DNA of 6,934 nt from Caldilineaceae bacterium (GCA_012032975.1 JAAUPU010000148.1:1-6934), one strand, 5' to 3'; numbered from the stretch's first letter, positions 1 to 5,672 are shown. The notes: a model not told the origin generated them from the letters alone. A program made the numbers and translations.

Positions 1-201
1 ACGAGAAAAGCATCCCTATGTGGAAACTGTGTCGATCTAGAATCGAATCCTCAAACCGATAGACAGAGCATACAATACCCGTTCATTGCAGTCAACGAGG
101 CAGAATCAATGGGCGCATCCCAGACCAGGGAGACTCTGAACCCAGTTTGGCAATGATTCTGTAATAGTTCGATAAGTTGACCGTAAGGTTGCTTCTTTAC
201 A

Positions 202-229
202 CTCGCAGCGTCGGCAGACGCGCTGCGAG
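202..229. repeat. Perfect 9-bp inverted repeat (possible hairpin)
   Basis: CTCGCAGCG at 202-210 is the exact reverse complement of CGCTGCGAG at 221-229, with a 10-base loop. An alternative inner pairing of GCGTC (208-212) with GACGC (217-221) is also possible. No run of T follows, so it is not a typical intrinsic terminator. It lies about 75 bases before the start codon at 303 and could be a leader hairpin or an operator. Function is unknown. Confidence 0.45.
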
Positions 230-290
230 CGCATCGTCGATCGAGACCCATAATCCTGTCAGATTCCTCGACGATTTAGCGCAAGTGAAA

Positions 291-296
291 AGGAGA
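291..296 (+). promoter_or_regulatory. Ribosome binding site of the NRPS fragment
   Basis: AGGAGA lies 6 bases before the ATG at 303. It supports 303 as the original start codon of the broken peptide-synthetase gene, rather than the in-frame start further upstream at 177. Confidence 0.6.
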
Positions 297-302
297 CCAA
301 CC

Positions 303-744
303 ATGTCGTACTTGCCCTATGACACCACGTCGCCTGGTGCGAGGCCCCACTTCCCCAAAGAGATCACTTCAATTGGAACGATTCCCGCGGTCGAACCTCG
401 GGAATTACCCCCAGTGCAGCCAGAGGAATCAACCCCATCGTCACAGCTTTTCAAAACAGGCGATGGCCAGCCTCGCCCCTTTCCATCAGCTTTTGTTCGA
501 GCGGTTTGGCCAGGGTCCAACCGTCATCGTGCCCCACGACTGTATCCACCACGCGTTCGAGGCCCAGGCTGCCGCCAATCCCTACGCCATCGCGGCCCAA
601 CATCTGAACGAGTCGATCACCTATCGCGAGCTTGACCGCCAGGCGAACCGGCTGGCCCGGCTGCTAGAGAGCCACGGCGTCCAGCCCGGCGACCATGTCG
701 CCCTCTTTGTGCAACGCTCGATCCCGATGTTGGTCGGGCCGTGA
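303..744 (+). pseudogene. Truncated, frameshifted NRPS adenylation-domain gene (5' part)
   Basis: This is the beginning of a nonribosomal peptide synthetase-type (amino-acid-adenylating) protein. The ATG at 303 has a good ribosome binding site and opens a frame beginning MSYLPYDTTS. Around 445-500 the meaningful reading moves to the +1 frame, which has its own ATG at 463. There it reads HQLLFERFGQGP, then HAFEAQAAANPYAIA, then ITYRELDRQANRLARLL and GVQPGDHVALFVQRSIPMLVG. That is the N-terminal part of an AMP-binding (A) domain, including the A1-type TYxEL motif. The reading stops at 742-744, just where the A2 motif (LKAGxA type) would follow. About 400 or more residues of the domain and all carrier and condensation domains are missing, so it cannot adenylate anything. 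Frame break and truncation are read directly; the family follows from the motifs. The fragment could equally derive from a stand-alone acyl- or amino-acid-activating enzyme. Confidence 0.75.
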
Positions 745-869
745 TGAAAGGTTAAAAACGGCGAAATGACCCTTCAGATCGACCACTTTGTGCTGTTTGC
801 CACTGACGCCTACAATATAGCAGCGGGAGGCGCCAAAGAACGAACGGAACCATGCTCCCCACAGAATGA
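745..869. other. Short stretch between two gene remnants
   Basis: It begins right after the truncated adenylation domain. A short frame from ATG 766 reads MTLQIDHFVLFATDA, slightly like the start of a VOC/glyoxalase-type protein, but it loses any resemblance within about 20 residues. On the opposite strand nothing is identifiable. Probably deletion debris. Confidence 0.3.
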
Positions 870-1350
870 TCCAATATTCCCTTGGGCCGGCGCGACATCA
901 ACCCAGACGCCTGCTCCTTGAACATGACCGCCATGCTCAGGCCGAGCGTGCTGGGCTGGCTCAATGCCAAAGGATCGACCCGTGCGGATGCGCCTTTCTC
1001 GGAAACGGCTTAGGTCGAAGCTCTGCTCACTTCGCTGACACGCTTGTGCGCACAACACGAAGCATCCATCGCGCATATCAAAGCGGCGGTTGACGTTGAA
1101 GGTTGCTGTTGCGAAGGGGCATCACCTGCGGGGAAGGCGCCATCGTCTGGGACTGGCACGAGCCGGTTCAGACGCCGCGGCTCGACTTCATCCTGAACGC
1201 ACGCGTCAATGCGAGGCCGGCCGTGCTGAAGAGGATCGTTTTGGAAGCCGTGGAGGCCACCAAGCCGATCCAGCCTCGTGCTACAATTTCGAGCACTTCG
1301 AATGTTTCGGCCCGATACCGCCAAAGCCGACGTATCGGTTCGCTAGATAG
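870..1350 (+). pseudogene. Multiply frameshifted remnant of an unidentified protein (copy 1)
   Basis: A protein-like reading can be followed through three frames. From 870 (with an ATG at 924) it reads MTAMLRPSVLGWLNAKG, then TRADAPFSE, an in-frame TAG at about 1011, then VEALLTSLTRLCAQHEASIA and HIKAAVDVEG to about 1100. In the next frame it reads EGAIVWDWHEPVQTP, LDFILNARVNARPAVLKRIV and LEAVEATKPIQP to about 1280. In a third frame it ends NFEHFECFGPIPPKPTYRFAR with a stop at 1348-1350. The smooth hand-over between frames and the patterned hydrophobicity indicate a decayed gene rather than chance frames. I cannot name the family. The layout of an NARV strand followed by a Pro-rich PKPTYRF tail faintly recalls C-terminal regions of CobW/G3E-type GTPases, but no GTPase motif is visible. 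Part of it recurs at 2080-2211. Confidence 0.5.
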
Positions 1351-1360
1351 ATTAGAGACA

Positions 1361-1675
1361 ATGGATATCGCCGACATCAAAAAGCGCGTTCAAACAGACC
1401 AATATGCTTACAGTCTCCATGCTGAAATGGAAAGGAAGATAGATAAGTTGACCTTCACGCAAGTTGAAGAAGCGCTGTTAGATGGTAAGATATTGGAGCA
1501 ATACCCTGACAGTGGGCGCGGTGAAAGTTGTTTGGTCGTTGGTTTTTCTGGAGAAACACCGATTCATGTTGTTTGTGGCTGGCGTGGCGAGAAGATCGCC
1601 TTGATTACGGTTTACATCCCAACTCTGCCCAAGTTTGTTGATCCCTGGACGCGAGGAAACGTAAACGATGACTGA
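1361..1675 (+). CDS. DUF4258 domain protein, probable toxin of a TA pair
   Basis: This gene encodes 104 residues. ATG 1361 is preferred over upstream in-frame starts because the sequence before it belongs to the preceding remnant and the domain begins right here. The layout fits the DUF4258 family: a His-Ala pair after the first helix (YSLHAEME, H20), a helix with VEEALLDG (35-42), ILEQYPDSGRGESCLVVGF (44-62), a strand PIHVVCGW (67-74), and a final strand ALITVYIP (80-87) followed by PWTRG. DUF4258 proteins are small, related in fold to BrnT/RelE/MqsR-like proteins, and are often found next to YgiT-type zinc-finger proteins. The stop overlaps the next gene by 8 bases, so the two are surely co-translated. 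By context it is likely an mRNA-targeting toxin, but no catalytic residue can be assigned with certainty. The start region has only a weak ribosome binding site, and base use is more AT-rich than the flanking remnants. Confidence 0.8.
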   Translation: MDIADIKKRVQTDQYAYSLHAEMERKIDKLTFTQVEEALLDGKILEQYPDSGRGESCLVVGFSGETPIHVVCGWRGEKIALITVYIPTLPKFVDPWTRGNVNDD

Positions 1676-1928
1676 AAGAACAAAGAAGAACCAGTGCAAT
1701 TTCTGTGGAAGTGAAAGGTATGAGGAGCGACGAATCGAATATCTTTATAGCTACGAAGGGAGATATTTGCTCGTTCCGAACACACCTGTCGAAGTATGTG
1801 CTAGTTGCGGAATGATCTACTACGATGCGGCAGTTCTCAAGAAGATTGAACAGCGTTTTTTTGCCATCCGGGACAATGTCGAAAAACCAGACCAGGTTAT
1901 CCAGATTCCAACAGCCGCTTATGCCTGA
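1668..1928 (+). CDS. YgiT-type (MqsA-like) zinc-finger protein, probable antitoxin
   Basis: This gene encodes 86 residues. Two CxxC pairs, C10/C13 (QCNFCGS) and C44/C47 (EVCASCGM), form the zinc site typical of the YgiT/MqsA N-terminal domain. The IEYLYSYEGRYLLVPNTPVEVC stretch between them (split here by residues 24-44) matches the usual strand pattern of the family. After the finger comes a short helix (AAVLKKIEQRFFAIRDN) and a tail. Full MqsA has a C-terminal DNA-binding helix-turn-helix, and that half is absent here, as in many short YgiT-type proteins. ATG 1668 overlaps the toxin's stop (1673-1675), with GAGGA at 1653-1657 as ribosome binding site. The expected role is to bind and neutralise the DUF4258 protein upstream. 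Without the helix-turn-helix, self-regulation by direct DNA binding is doubtful. Confidence 0.82.
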   Translation: MTERTKKNQCNFCGSERYEERRIEYLYSYEGRYLLVPNTPVEVCASCGMIYYDAAVLKKIEQRFFAIRDNVEKPDQVIQIPTAAYA

Positions 1929-2030
1929 ACAGGAAAATATGGGTTGCCAACGTCCTGATCGCTTCGCCGTGAGATGTCCCAGGAATCGAGTGATCGGCCG
2001 AGCAGCCCAAAGCGGCGAGGGCGTGGCCGA

Positions 2031-2211
2031 ATGGCTGATCTAATTTTGGTCAAGGCCGCGCCAAGCGGCCCCGCTGGCAGGCTCAATGCCGAGGGTCTGG
2101 TGAGGGCCGATGGCCCCTTCTCGGCGACCGATTGGGATGAGGCGCTGCCAAATGCACAGCGCCGATTTCCCATATCAAGGCGGCGATTGACGCCGTAGGT
2201 GTTCTGTTGCG
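2031..2211 (+). pseudogene. Second remnant of the unidentified protein (copy 2)
   Basis: The frame from ATG 2031 reads MADLILVKAAPSGPAG, then RLNAEGLVRADGPFSATDWD and EAL up to about 2146. Compared with copy 1, WLNAKGSTRADAPFSETA..VEAL aligns with RLNAEGLVRADGPFSATDWDEAL. After EAL, copy 2 has lost about 25 bases relative to copy 1. The common sequence then resumes in another frame as HIKAAIDAVG (2171-2200), against HIKAAVDVEG in copy 1. The part matching the C-terminal half of copy 1 is missing. A 6-bp hairpin (GGCCGC 2054-2059 / GCGGCC 2065-2070) lies inside. WDEAL taken alone recalls molybdopterin oxidoreductases, but the match to copy 1 explains the sequence better. It is non-functional. 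Confidence 0.5.
2080..2211 (+). repeat. Diverged direct repeat of 958-1113
   Basis: Starting with GGCTCAATGCC in both copies and ending near CTGTTGCG, this stretch aligns with 958-1113. Well-conserved blocks include GCCTTTCTCGG / GCCCCTTCTCGG and CATATCAAAGCGGCGGTTGACG / CATATCAAGGCGGCGATTGACG (each shown block is split around one or two differences). One deletion of about 25 bases separates them. The two copies enclose the DUF4258/YgiT pair. Confidence 0.55.
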
Positions 2212-2273
2212 GCTGGCAGCACCGATCCCCTGCACGACACTCCACCATACAAAGCAGCACACAACCAATCGAT

Positions 2274-2281
2274 AGGGAGAG
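2274..2281 (+). promoter_or_regulatory. Ribosome binding site of the racemase-family gene
   Basis: AGGGAGAG lies 4 bases before ATG 2286. It fixes that start and argues against the in-frame extension back to 2199, which runs into the upstream remnant. Confidence 0.65.
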
Positions 2282-2285
2282 AGCC

Positions 2286-3506
2286 ATGAACGAGCAATAC
2301 CAAATCCTGAGCGAGACGGAGCAGGGGCGTCAGAAGATTCGCGACATTCAAGTGATGATGCTGCAAGGACCGCGCAGCTACACGTTGGTCAAGGTCGTTG
2401 CCGAAGACGGCCTCTACGGGATCGGCGAAGCCTACGGCAGTCCTGGCGTTGGTGTGAAGGAGCAGATTCTGGCGATCAAGCCGGCGCTCATCGGACGAGA
2501 CCCGCTGGAGATCGACGTGCTCTACACCCTGATGGGCCAGAACCGGAATCCGGGCGTCGGCTGGGCCGGCGCCAGCCGCACCGATGGCTCGGCCCATGCC
2601 TTGATGCGGGCTGCCAGCGGCATTGAGATGGCGCTGTGGGATCTGGCAGGGAAAATCCTGGGCGTTTCGTCGACCGTGCTGTTGGGCGGAAAATTTCGCG
2701 ACAAGGTGCGGGTCTACGATCACGCGCATCCCAGGGATATGCTCGACAGGGCTTCGTGCGAGGAGTGGGCGCAGCAGGTCAAGGAAGACCCGGCCGGCTT
2801 CACCTGCCACAAGTTTGGCTTCCCACACACGACGCCGGAGACCGATGCTGGGCGGGATCTCGCCAATCGGGTGCTGACGGTGCGCGAGTTGCGCCAGATC
2901 GAGGAGGGCTTTGCCAACTGCCGCGAGGCGCTCGGCTGGGACCACGACATCATGGTTCACTGCCATTGGGAATACGATGTACGCACCGCGATCCAGATCG
3001 CGGAGGCGGTGGCGCCCATCAAGCCGGTGTGGCTCGAGGACGCGATGATCGTCAACTATTCGGAGAGCTGGAAACGGCTGACCGCCAGCTCGTCGGTCCC
3101 CATCTGCACGGGTGAGAATCTGTGGCGGCGGTCCGAATTTGCCGACTTCATCGTCCATCAGGGCTGCGACATCCTGCACCCGGACCTGCGCAACAGCGGC
3201 GGTTTCCTGGAGAACAAGCGGATCGCAGACATGGCCGAGGTGTGGGGGGGTGCCGATGGCGACGCACAACACGGGCAGTCAGCTCAACACCTGGGCAACT
3301 GCCAGTGGGCAGGCTCCATTCGCGACTTCATCGCGTGCGAAACCGTCACCGGAAAGGGCGACTGGATGGACGAGTTGCTGATTCTCGATGGACCCTACAT
3401 CGAAAACGGCTATCTGAGAATCACGGAGAAGCCGGGCTTCGGCGTCGACCTGAACCCGGACGTGGCCCAGGCCCACCTGGCTGAAGGCGAGAGCTGGTGG
3501 GGGTGA
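2286..3506 (+). CDS. Mandelate racemase/muconate lactonizing enzyme family protein with an internally shifted segment
   Basis: It encodes 406 residues, the usual length for this enolase-superfamily group, whose members use Mg2+ to abstract a proton next to a carboxylate, often dehydrating sugar acids. The N-terminal capping domain includes VKVVAEDGLYGIGEAYG. The barrel then shows CHKFG (K176), MVHCHWEYD (223-231), WLEDAM (E251), CTGENLW (E277) and ILHPDLRNSGG (D300). These fit the second Lys of the KxK pair, the three metal-ligand positions and the Asp of the His-Asp dyad. Residues 322-338 read GADGDAQHGQSAQHLGN. The +1 frame over the same bases (3250-3299) reads VPMATHNTGSQLNTWAT, the expected family sequence with the dyad His in THNTGS. 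An extra G in the seven-G run 3244-3250 and a missing base near 3299-3300 explain this. The encoded enzyme is probably inactive as an MR-type catalyst, unless these are sequencing errors. Exact substrate cannot be told. Confidence 0.85.
   Translation: MNEQYQILSETEQGRQKIRDIQVMMLQGPRSYTLVKVVAEDGLYGIGEAYGSPGVGVKEQILAIKPALIGRDPLEIDVLYTLMGQNRNPGVGWAGASRTDGSAHALMRAASGIEMALWDLAGKILGVSSTVLLGGKFRDKVRVYDHAHPRDMLDRASCEEWAQQVKEDPAGFTCHKFGFPHTTPETDAGRDLANRVLTVRELRQIEEGFANCREALGWDHDIMVHCHWEYDVRTAIQIAEAVAPIKPVWLEDAMIVNYSESWKRLTASSSVPICTGENLWRRSEFADFIVHQGCDILHPDLRNSGGFLENKRIADMAEVWGGADGDAQHGQSAQHLGNCQWAGSIRDFIACETVTGKGDWMDELLILDGPYIENGYLRITEKPGFGVDLNPDVAQAHLAEGESWWG
3250..3299 (+). other. 50-base out-of-frame island inside the racemase-family gene
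   Basis: Between a G run (3244-3250, seven G where six would keep family frame) and about 3300, the family-like reading lies in the +1 frame. Before and after, it lies in the main frame (MAEVWG before, CQWAGSIRDFIACETVTG after). This is the signature of a +1 indel compensated by a -1 indel, with no stop codon generated. Confidence 0.75.
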
Positions 3507-3525
3507 GCGCGGAGCAGGAATAATG
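3464..3525 (+). repeat. 62-base direct repeat, copy A (3' end of racemase-family gene and beyond)
   Basis: It aligns without gaps to 4658-4719, with 6 mismatches by my count. It covers the last 14 codons including the stop (AQAHLAEGESWWG), and continues 19 bases past the stop into GCGCGGAGCAGGAATAATG. Conservation beyond the stop shows shared DNA ancestry rather than protein similarity alone. Confidence 0.8.
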
Positions 3526-3605
3526 CCCCTGACGGACGGACTTGCATGATTCATTTCACCATCTTGCTGACCAATACAGATTTATAGGCGATCGCATCAA
3601 GTTCT

Positions 3606-3611
3606 AGGAGG
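3606..3611 (+). promoter_or_regulatory. Strong ribosome binding site of the DUF104-like antitoxin
   Basis: AGGAGG lies 6 bases before ATG 3618, an ideal spacing. It is the strongest site in the window. The PIN gene downstream has no clear site of its own, which fits an antitoxin translated in excess of its toxin. Confidence 0.75.
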
Positions 3612-3617
3612 CCCGTA

Positions 3618-3842
3618 ATGGTACTCACGATCGATGCAGTTTTCGATGGTCAAGTTTTTCTGCCTGTACAACCTGTCCAGTTGCCGGCAAATACACGCGT
3701 ACAAATCTCCGTAACTGCTGATGACCCGTCTTCAGCCTCTTTTCTAGACGTCGCAGAGTCTTTGGCGCTGGACGGGCCACCGGATTGGGCCTTGCAACTA
3801 GATGAGTATCTGTATGGCGGCAAGCAGCCCAATGGATCGTGA
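3618..3842 (+). CDS. DUF104/AF2212-like antitoxin
   Basis: It encodes 74 residues. The first 34 (TIDAVFDGQVFLPVQP, then VQLPANTRVQISVTADD) match the short beta-rich pattern of DUF104 (AF2212-like) antitoxins: an acidic residue-Ala-V-F/Y-D-G-x-F/L-x-P start, then LPxxTRVxIxV. The rest contains a helical stretch (SFLDVAESLALDGPPDWALQ) and a C-terminal tail, which would wrap the toxin as in other VapB-like proteins. It precedes and overlaps a PIN-domain gene by 11 bases. The expected job is to block the PIN nuclease and, with it, repress its own promoter. No operator could be recognised in the 111 bases upstream. Confidence 0.78.
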   Translation: MVLTIDAVFDGQVFLPVQPVQLPANTRVQISVTADDPSSASFLDVAESLALDGPPDWALQLDEYLYGGKQPNGS

Positions 3843-4248
3843 AGTGTTCCTCGATACGGCCTATGTCATTGCGCTAGCCAATGCGAAAGATCAATTGCAT
3901 GGGAAAGCGGTTGCCATAGCCACGCAACTACGCACGCAGGAAACGAAGTTGGTAACAACACGTGCGGTCTTGTTTGAAATTGGAAACGCTTTGTCGGGCC
4001 AACGATTTCGTGCAGCAGCGGTGCAACTGTTACATGCACTGGAAGCCGATCCGACCGTTGGAATCATTACGGTAACGGATGGTTTATATAGCCAGGCATT
4101 CAATTTATACCGTACGCGCCCCGATAAGGAATGGGGACTTGTGGACTGTCTCTCCTTTGTGGTTATGCAGGCGCGTAAATTGAGCAGTGCTTTAACCACA
4201 GATATGCATTTCCAACAAGCGGGTTTTCGGGCCTTGTTGCGAGAGTGA
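3832..4248 (+). CDS. PIN-domain ribonuclease toxin (VapC-like)
   Basis: It encodes 138 residues when started at ATG 3832, placing the first beta strand (VFLDTAYVIAL) at residue 5, as usual for PIN toxins. ATG 3814 and 3802 are in-frame alternatives inside the antitoxin gene. The conserved acidic residues of the PIN fold are visible: D8 in FLDTAY, E49 in LFEIGNAL, D105 in WGLVDCLSF and D124 in TTDMHF. These four carry the Mg2+ site of an RNase. The family cuts tRNA or other RNA and stops translation when the antitoxin is lost. It overlaps the antitoxin gene by 11 bases and has no good ribosome binding site, suggesting coupled translation. All catalytic positions appear intact, so it is likely active. 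The RNA target cannot be predicted. Confidence 0.87.
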   Translation: MDREVFLDTAYVIALANAKDQLHGKAVAIATQLRTQETKLVTTRAVLFEIGNALSGQRFRAAAVQLLHALEADPTVGIITVTDGLYSQAFNLYRTRPDKEWGLVDCLSFVVMQARKLSSALTTDMHFQQAGFRALLRE

Positions 4249-4506
4249 CTGTATTCCTTTTCGGAACTATCGCTCGGAACCCGCCACTCTTGGTTTGCGC
4301 CTCACGAACGTCCGCTCGCGCTGGCAGGCTTTTCCATTGCTTCTCCAACTTTGCTGTCCGATGCAATGGGGGTGTTCAAACGCCGCAGGCGCAGGCAGTA
4401 CAACTTGGCGTTGCCCGGCATCGAGATGAAGCACATTTGGCTGTGTGATGAGGTGTGTCGAGAGGCTGCAACAATTGCGCGAGGTGCTGGAGCAACGAGA
4501 ACAACC
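4249..4506. other. Gene-free stretch after the PIN toxin
   Basis: No convincing gene was found. A short frame from ATG 4448 reads VERLQQLREVLEQREQPW, possibly the coiled-coil end of a lost protein, but it is too short to assign. CCATTGC (4334-4340) and GCAATGG (4363-4369) form a weak inverted repeat with a 22-base loop. No terminator with a T run follows the toxin gene. Confidence 0.35.
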
Positions 4507-4657
4507 ATGGCACAAAAGCCACAGGCATCGATAGCCCAAATCGCCGATTGGCTCGCACAGATCTATGGCGGCGTGGCGACGGACCTTGCGCCGATTTCTG
4601 GCGGCTTCTGGTCGGCGACGTACACCTACCGCGTCGGTGAGGATGAATATGTGTTGC

Positions 4658-4719
4658 GGCCCAGGCCCACCTGGCGGACCGCGAGACCTGGTGGGGCTGA
4701 GCGCGCAGCAGGAATAATG
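4658..4719 (+). repeat. 62-base direct repeat, copy B (3' end of a second racemase-family gene)
   Basis: In frame with its own stop it reads AQAHLADRETWWG and ends at TGA 4698-4700, against AQAHLAEGESWWG in the intact gene. GCGCGCAGCAGGAATAATG follows. Its left edge coincides with the loss of APH similarity and its right edge abuts the 26-base repeat at 4719-4744. It is therefore a leftover of another, now deleted, racemase-family gene or of a duplication of 2286-3506. Confidence 0.75.
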
Positions 4720-4744
4720 TCGGGTCAAGATGACCGAGGCGATT
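4719..4744 (+). repeat. 26-base direct repeat, copy 1 (left of VOC gene)
   Basis: It shares CAAGATGACCGAGGCGATT exactly (4726-4744 and 5292-5310) and 24 of 26 bases overall with 5285-5310. The two copies lie 566 bases apart and enclose the VOC gene. Confidence 0.7.
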
Positions 4745-4811
4745 TGGGTGACCTTGCAAATGAGTCCAAAGCCTGGCATTGCAGGATTGAAAGAGGAAGA
4801 GAGCAACAAGC

Positions 4812-5165
4812 ATGATTCAGACCCAAAGTCTCGATCTGTTCGCGGGAATCCCGGTCACCGACTACGCGGTAGCGGTGAAATGGTACGAACGGCTGCTAGG
4901 CTCCCCGCCCACATTCTTTCCGCACGACACAGAGGCCGTGTGGGAGCTTGCAGAGCATCGGTATGTGTACATTGTGCAGCAACCGGACCATGCCGGCCAT
5001 GCCATGCACACGCTCTTTGTCGATGACCTTGATGCGATCATCGCGCAGATCGCAGATCGGGGACTCGATCCTACGAAGCGGGAAACCTATTCGAACGGCG
5101 TGCGTAAGATCACGTACCGCGATGTCGACAGAAACGAGGTCGGGTTCGGCGGCGCTTCTCTGTAA
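4812..5165 (+). CDS. VOC (glyoxalase/bleomycin-resistance fold) family protein
   Basis: It encodes 117 residues. It shows a single VOC domain layout: first strand and helix DLFAGIPVTDYAVAVKWYER (8-27) with LLGSPPTF, then a strand AVWELAEHRYVYIVQQ (42-57). The second module follows with HTLFVDDLDAIIAQIADRGL (66-85) and the end signature ITYRDVDRNEVGFGG (100-114), which matches the family's DPDGNxxGF motif. Two such modules make one metal-binding pocket in glyoxalase I, dioxygenases and resistance proteins; many small members have unknown substrates. The ATG at 4812 has a purine-rich ribosome binding site (GAGGAAGAG around 4794-4802) and overlaps the stop of the preceding remnant. Which residues bind metal cannot be fixed here. 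It seems intact and has no functional neighbour. Confidence 0.83.
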   Translation: MIQTQSLDLFAGIPVTDYAVAVKWYERLLGSPPTFFPHDTEAVWELAEHRYVYIVQQPDHAGHAMHTLFVDDLDAIIAQIADRGLDPTKRETYSNGVRKITYRDVDRNEVGFGGASL

Positions 5166-5284
5166 CCGGCTTTCTGTCAGGGCGGCGGAGAGTGAATTGT
5201 TCTTTGTAGTCTGGGTGGAGCCGCGGGGGAGAACCTACGCCCACTCAACACGACCGCTGCATCAGACCCCGACAGCCGATGGTC

Positions 5285-5310
5285 GCCGGGGCAAGATGAC
5301 CGAGGCGATT
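5285..5310 (+). repeat. 26-base direct repeat, copy 2 (right of VOC gene)
   Basis: It matches 4719-4744 at 24 of 26 positions. It lies in the 204-base gap between the VOC gene and the AbiE-type pair, a gap with no other recognisable content. Confidence 0.7.
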
Positions 5311-5369
5311 AGCCACTCGTCTCGTTTACAGCGTACGAATTCTTTGCAAACAGGTTGTTGAGGGAAATC

Positions 5370-5672
5370 ATGAATCATAATCGTGCTCGATATGTATGGG
5401 ATTATAATATTACGCAAGAACAGTTTGATGAAATGCTGGCCGGACGTTTTGAAGACGGGCATCTCAATCGTGACTGGGCAGCAATACGCGTGATCGAGTG
5501 GGCAAAATATGAAGATATGATCCGGATACTTGGATTTCCAAATCTTGTTCATAACTGGCCTCGTTGGCGTATGCGTATCCGCTCAGAGGAACAACGGCGT
5601 TCTCTGGACTTTCTCGTTGATTGGCTCCCTAAATATCATCCTGAGTTGCTTGATGGAGCAGCAATGGAGTAA
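5370..5672 (+). CDS. Hypothetical 100-residue protein, candidate antitoxin of the AbiEii-type toxin
   Basis: I do not recognise a named domain. The start ATG 5370 follows GAGGGA (5360-5365); a TTG at 5355 is a poorer alternative. The protein begins NRARYVWDYNITQEQFDEML (4-23), then GRFEDGHLNRDWAAIRVIEW (25-44), FPNLVHNWPRWRMRIRSEEQ (56-75) and a C-terminal helix RRSLDFLVDWLPKYHPEL (76-93). It is rich in Trp and charged residues and has no signal peptide, membrane segment or zinc motif. There is no helix-turn-helix like that of AbiEi. Its stop TAA shares a base with the ATG of the nucleotidyltransferase gene (TAATG), so the two are translationally coupled. Similar small proteins before AbiEii-type genes are commonly assumed to be antitoxins. 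A nucleotidyltransferase accessory role is the alternative. Confidence 0.65.
   Translation: MNHNRARYVWDYNITQEQFDEMLAGRFEDGHLNRDWAAIRVIEWAKYEDMIRILGFPNLVHNWPRWRMRIRSEEQRRSLDFLVDWLPKYHPELLDGAAME

Larger units (their letters stand above)
1..302. other. Non-coding stretch before the NRPS fragment
   Basis: No reading frame here resembles a known protein on either strand. The open frames present are short and low in information. The only structure seen is a GC-rich inverted repeat at 202-229, and a ribosome binding site at the end that belongs to the next gene. The stretch may hold that gene's promoter, but I cannot point to a convincing -35/-10 pair. Confidence 0.5.
4507..4815 (+). pseudogene. 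Chimeric remnant: APH-like N-terminus fused to unrelated sequence
   Basis: From ATG 4507 the frame reads SIAQIADWLAQIYGGVA, LAPISGGFWSATYTYRVG and EDEYVLR. That is the start of the N-lobe of an aminoglycoside phosphotransferase-type (APH/choline kinase fold) protein: the SGG turn corresponds to the glycine-rich nucleotide loop, and EYVLR to the strand that often reads YVLRF. At about 4656 the similarity ends abruptly. The frame continues as low-complexity RPRPTWRTARPGG, which is the racemase-family 3' end read out of frame. No ATP-binding Lys region, HGD catalytic loop or DxD motif remains, so no kinase activity is expected; about 250 residues are lost. The stop TGA at 4813-4815 overlaps the ATG of the VOC gene. 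An ATG at 4351 extends the frame upstream without meaning. Confidence 0.6.

Noticed and set aside
766..920. Possible VOC-type protein start (MTLQIDHFVLFATDA)
   Set aside because: Resemblance covers only about 15 residues and the frame soon becomes unlike any protein; too little to call a gene.
2021..2095. tRNA-like A box (TGGCCGAATGG) and near B box (GGCTCAATGCC) at tRNA-Leu-like spacing
   Set aside because: The acceptor and T stems do not pair, and the B-box-like part is shared with copy 1 of the coding remnant, which explains it.
2031..2150. Molybdopterin oxidoreductase fragment suggested by a GLVRADGPFSATDWDEAL-like reading
   Set aside because: The same block occurs in copy 1, followed by sequence that does not fit that family, so the WDEAL resemblance is probably coincidental.
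2175..3272. A 365-residue open frame on the minus strand
   Set aside because: It is the antisense shadow of the racemase-family gene. Its sequence is arginine-, histidine- and proline-rich with no recognisable motif, while the plus strand has clear family motifs and a ribosome binding site.
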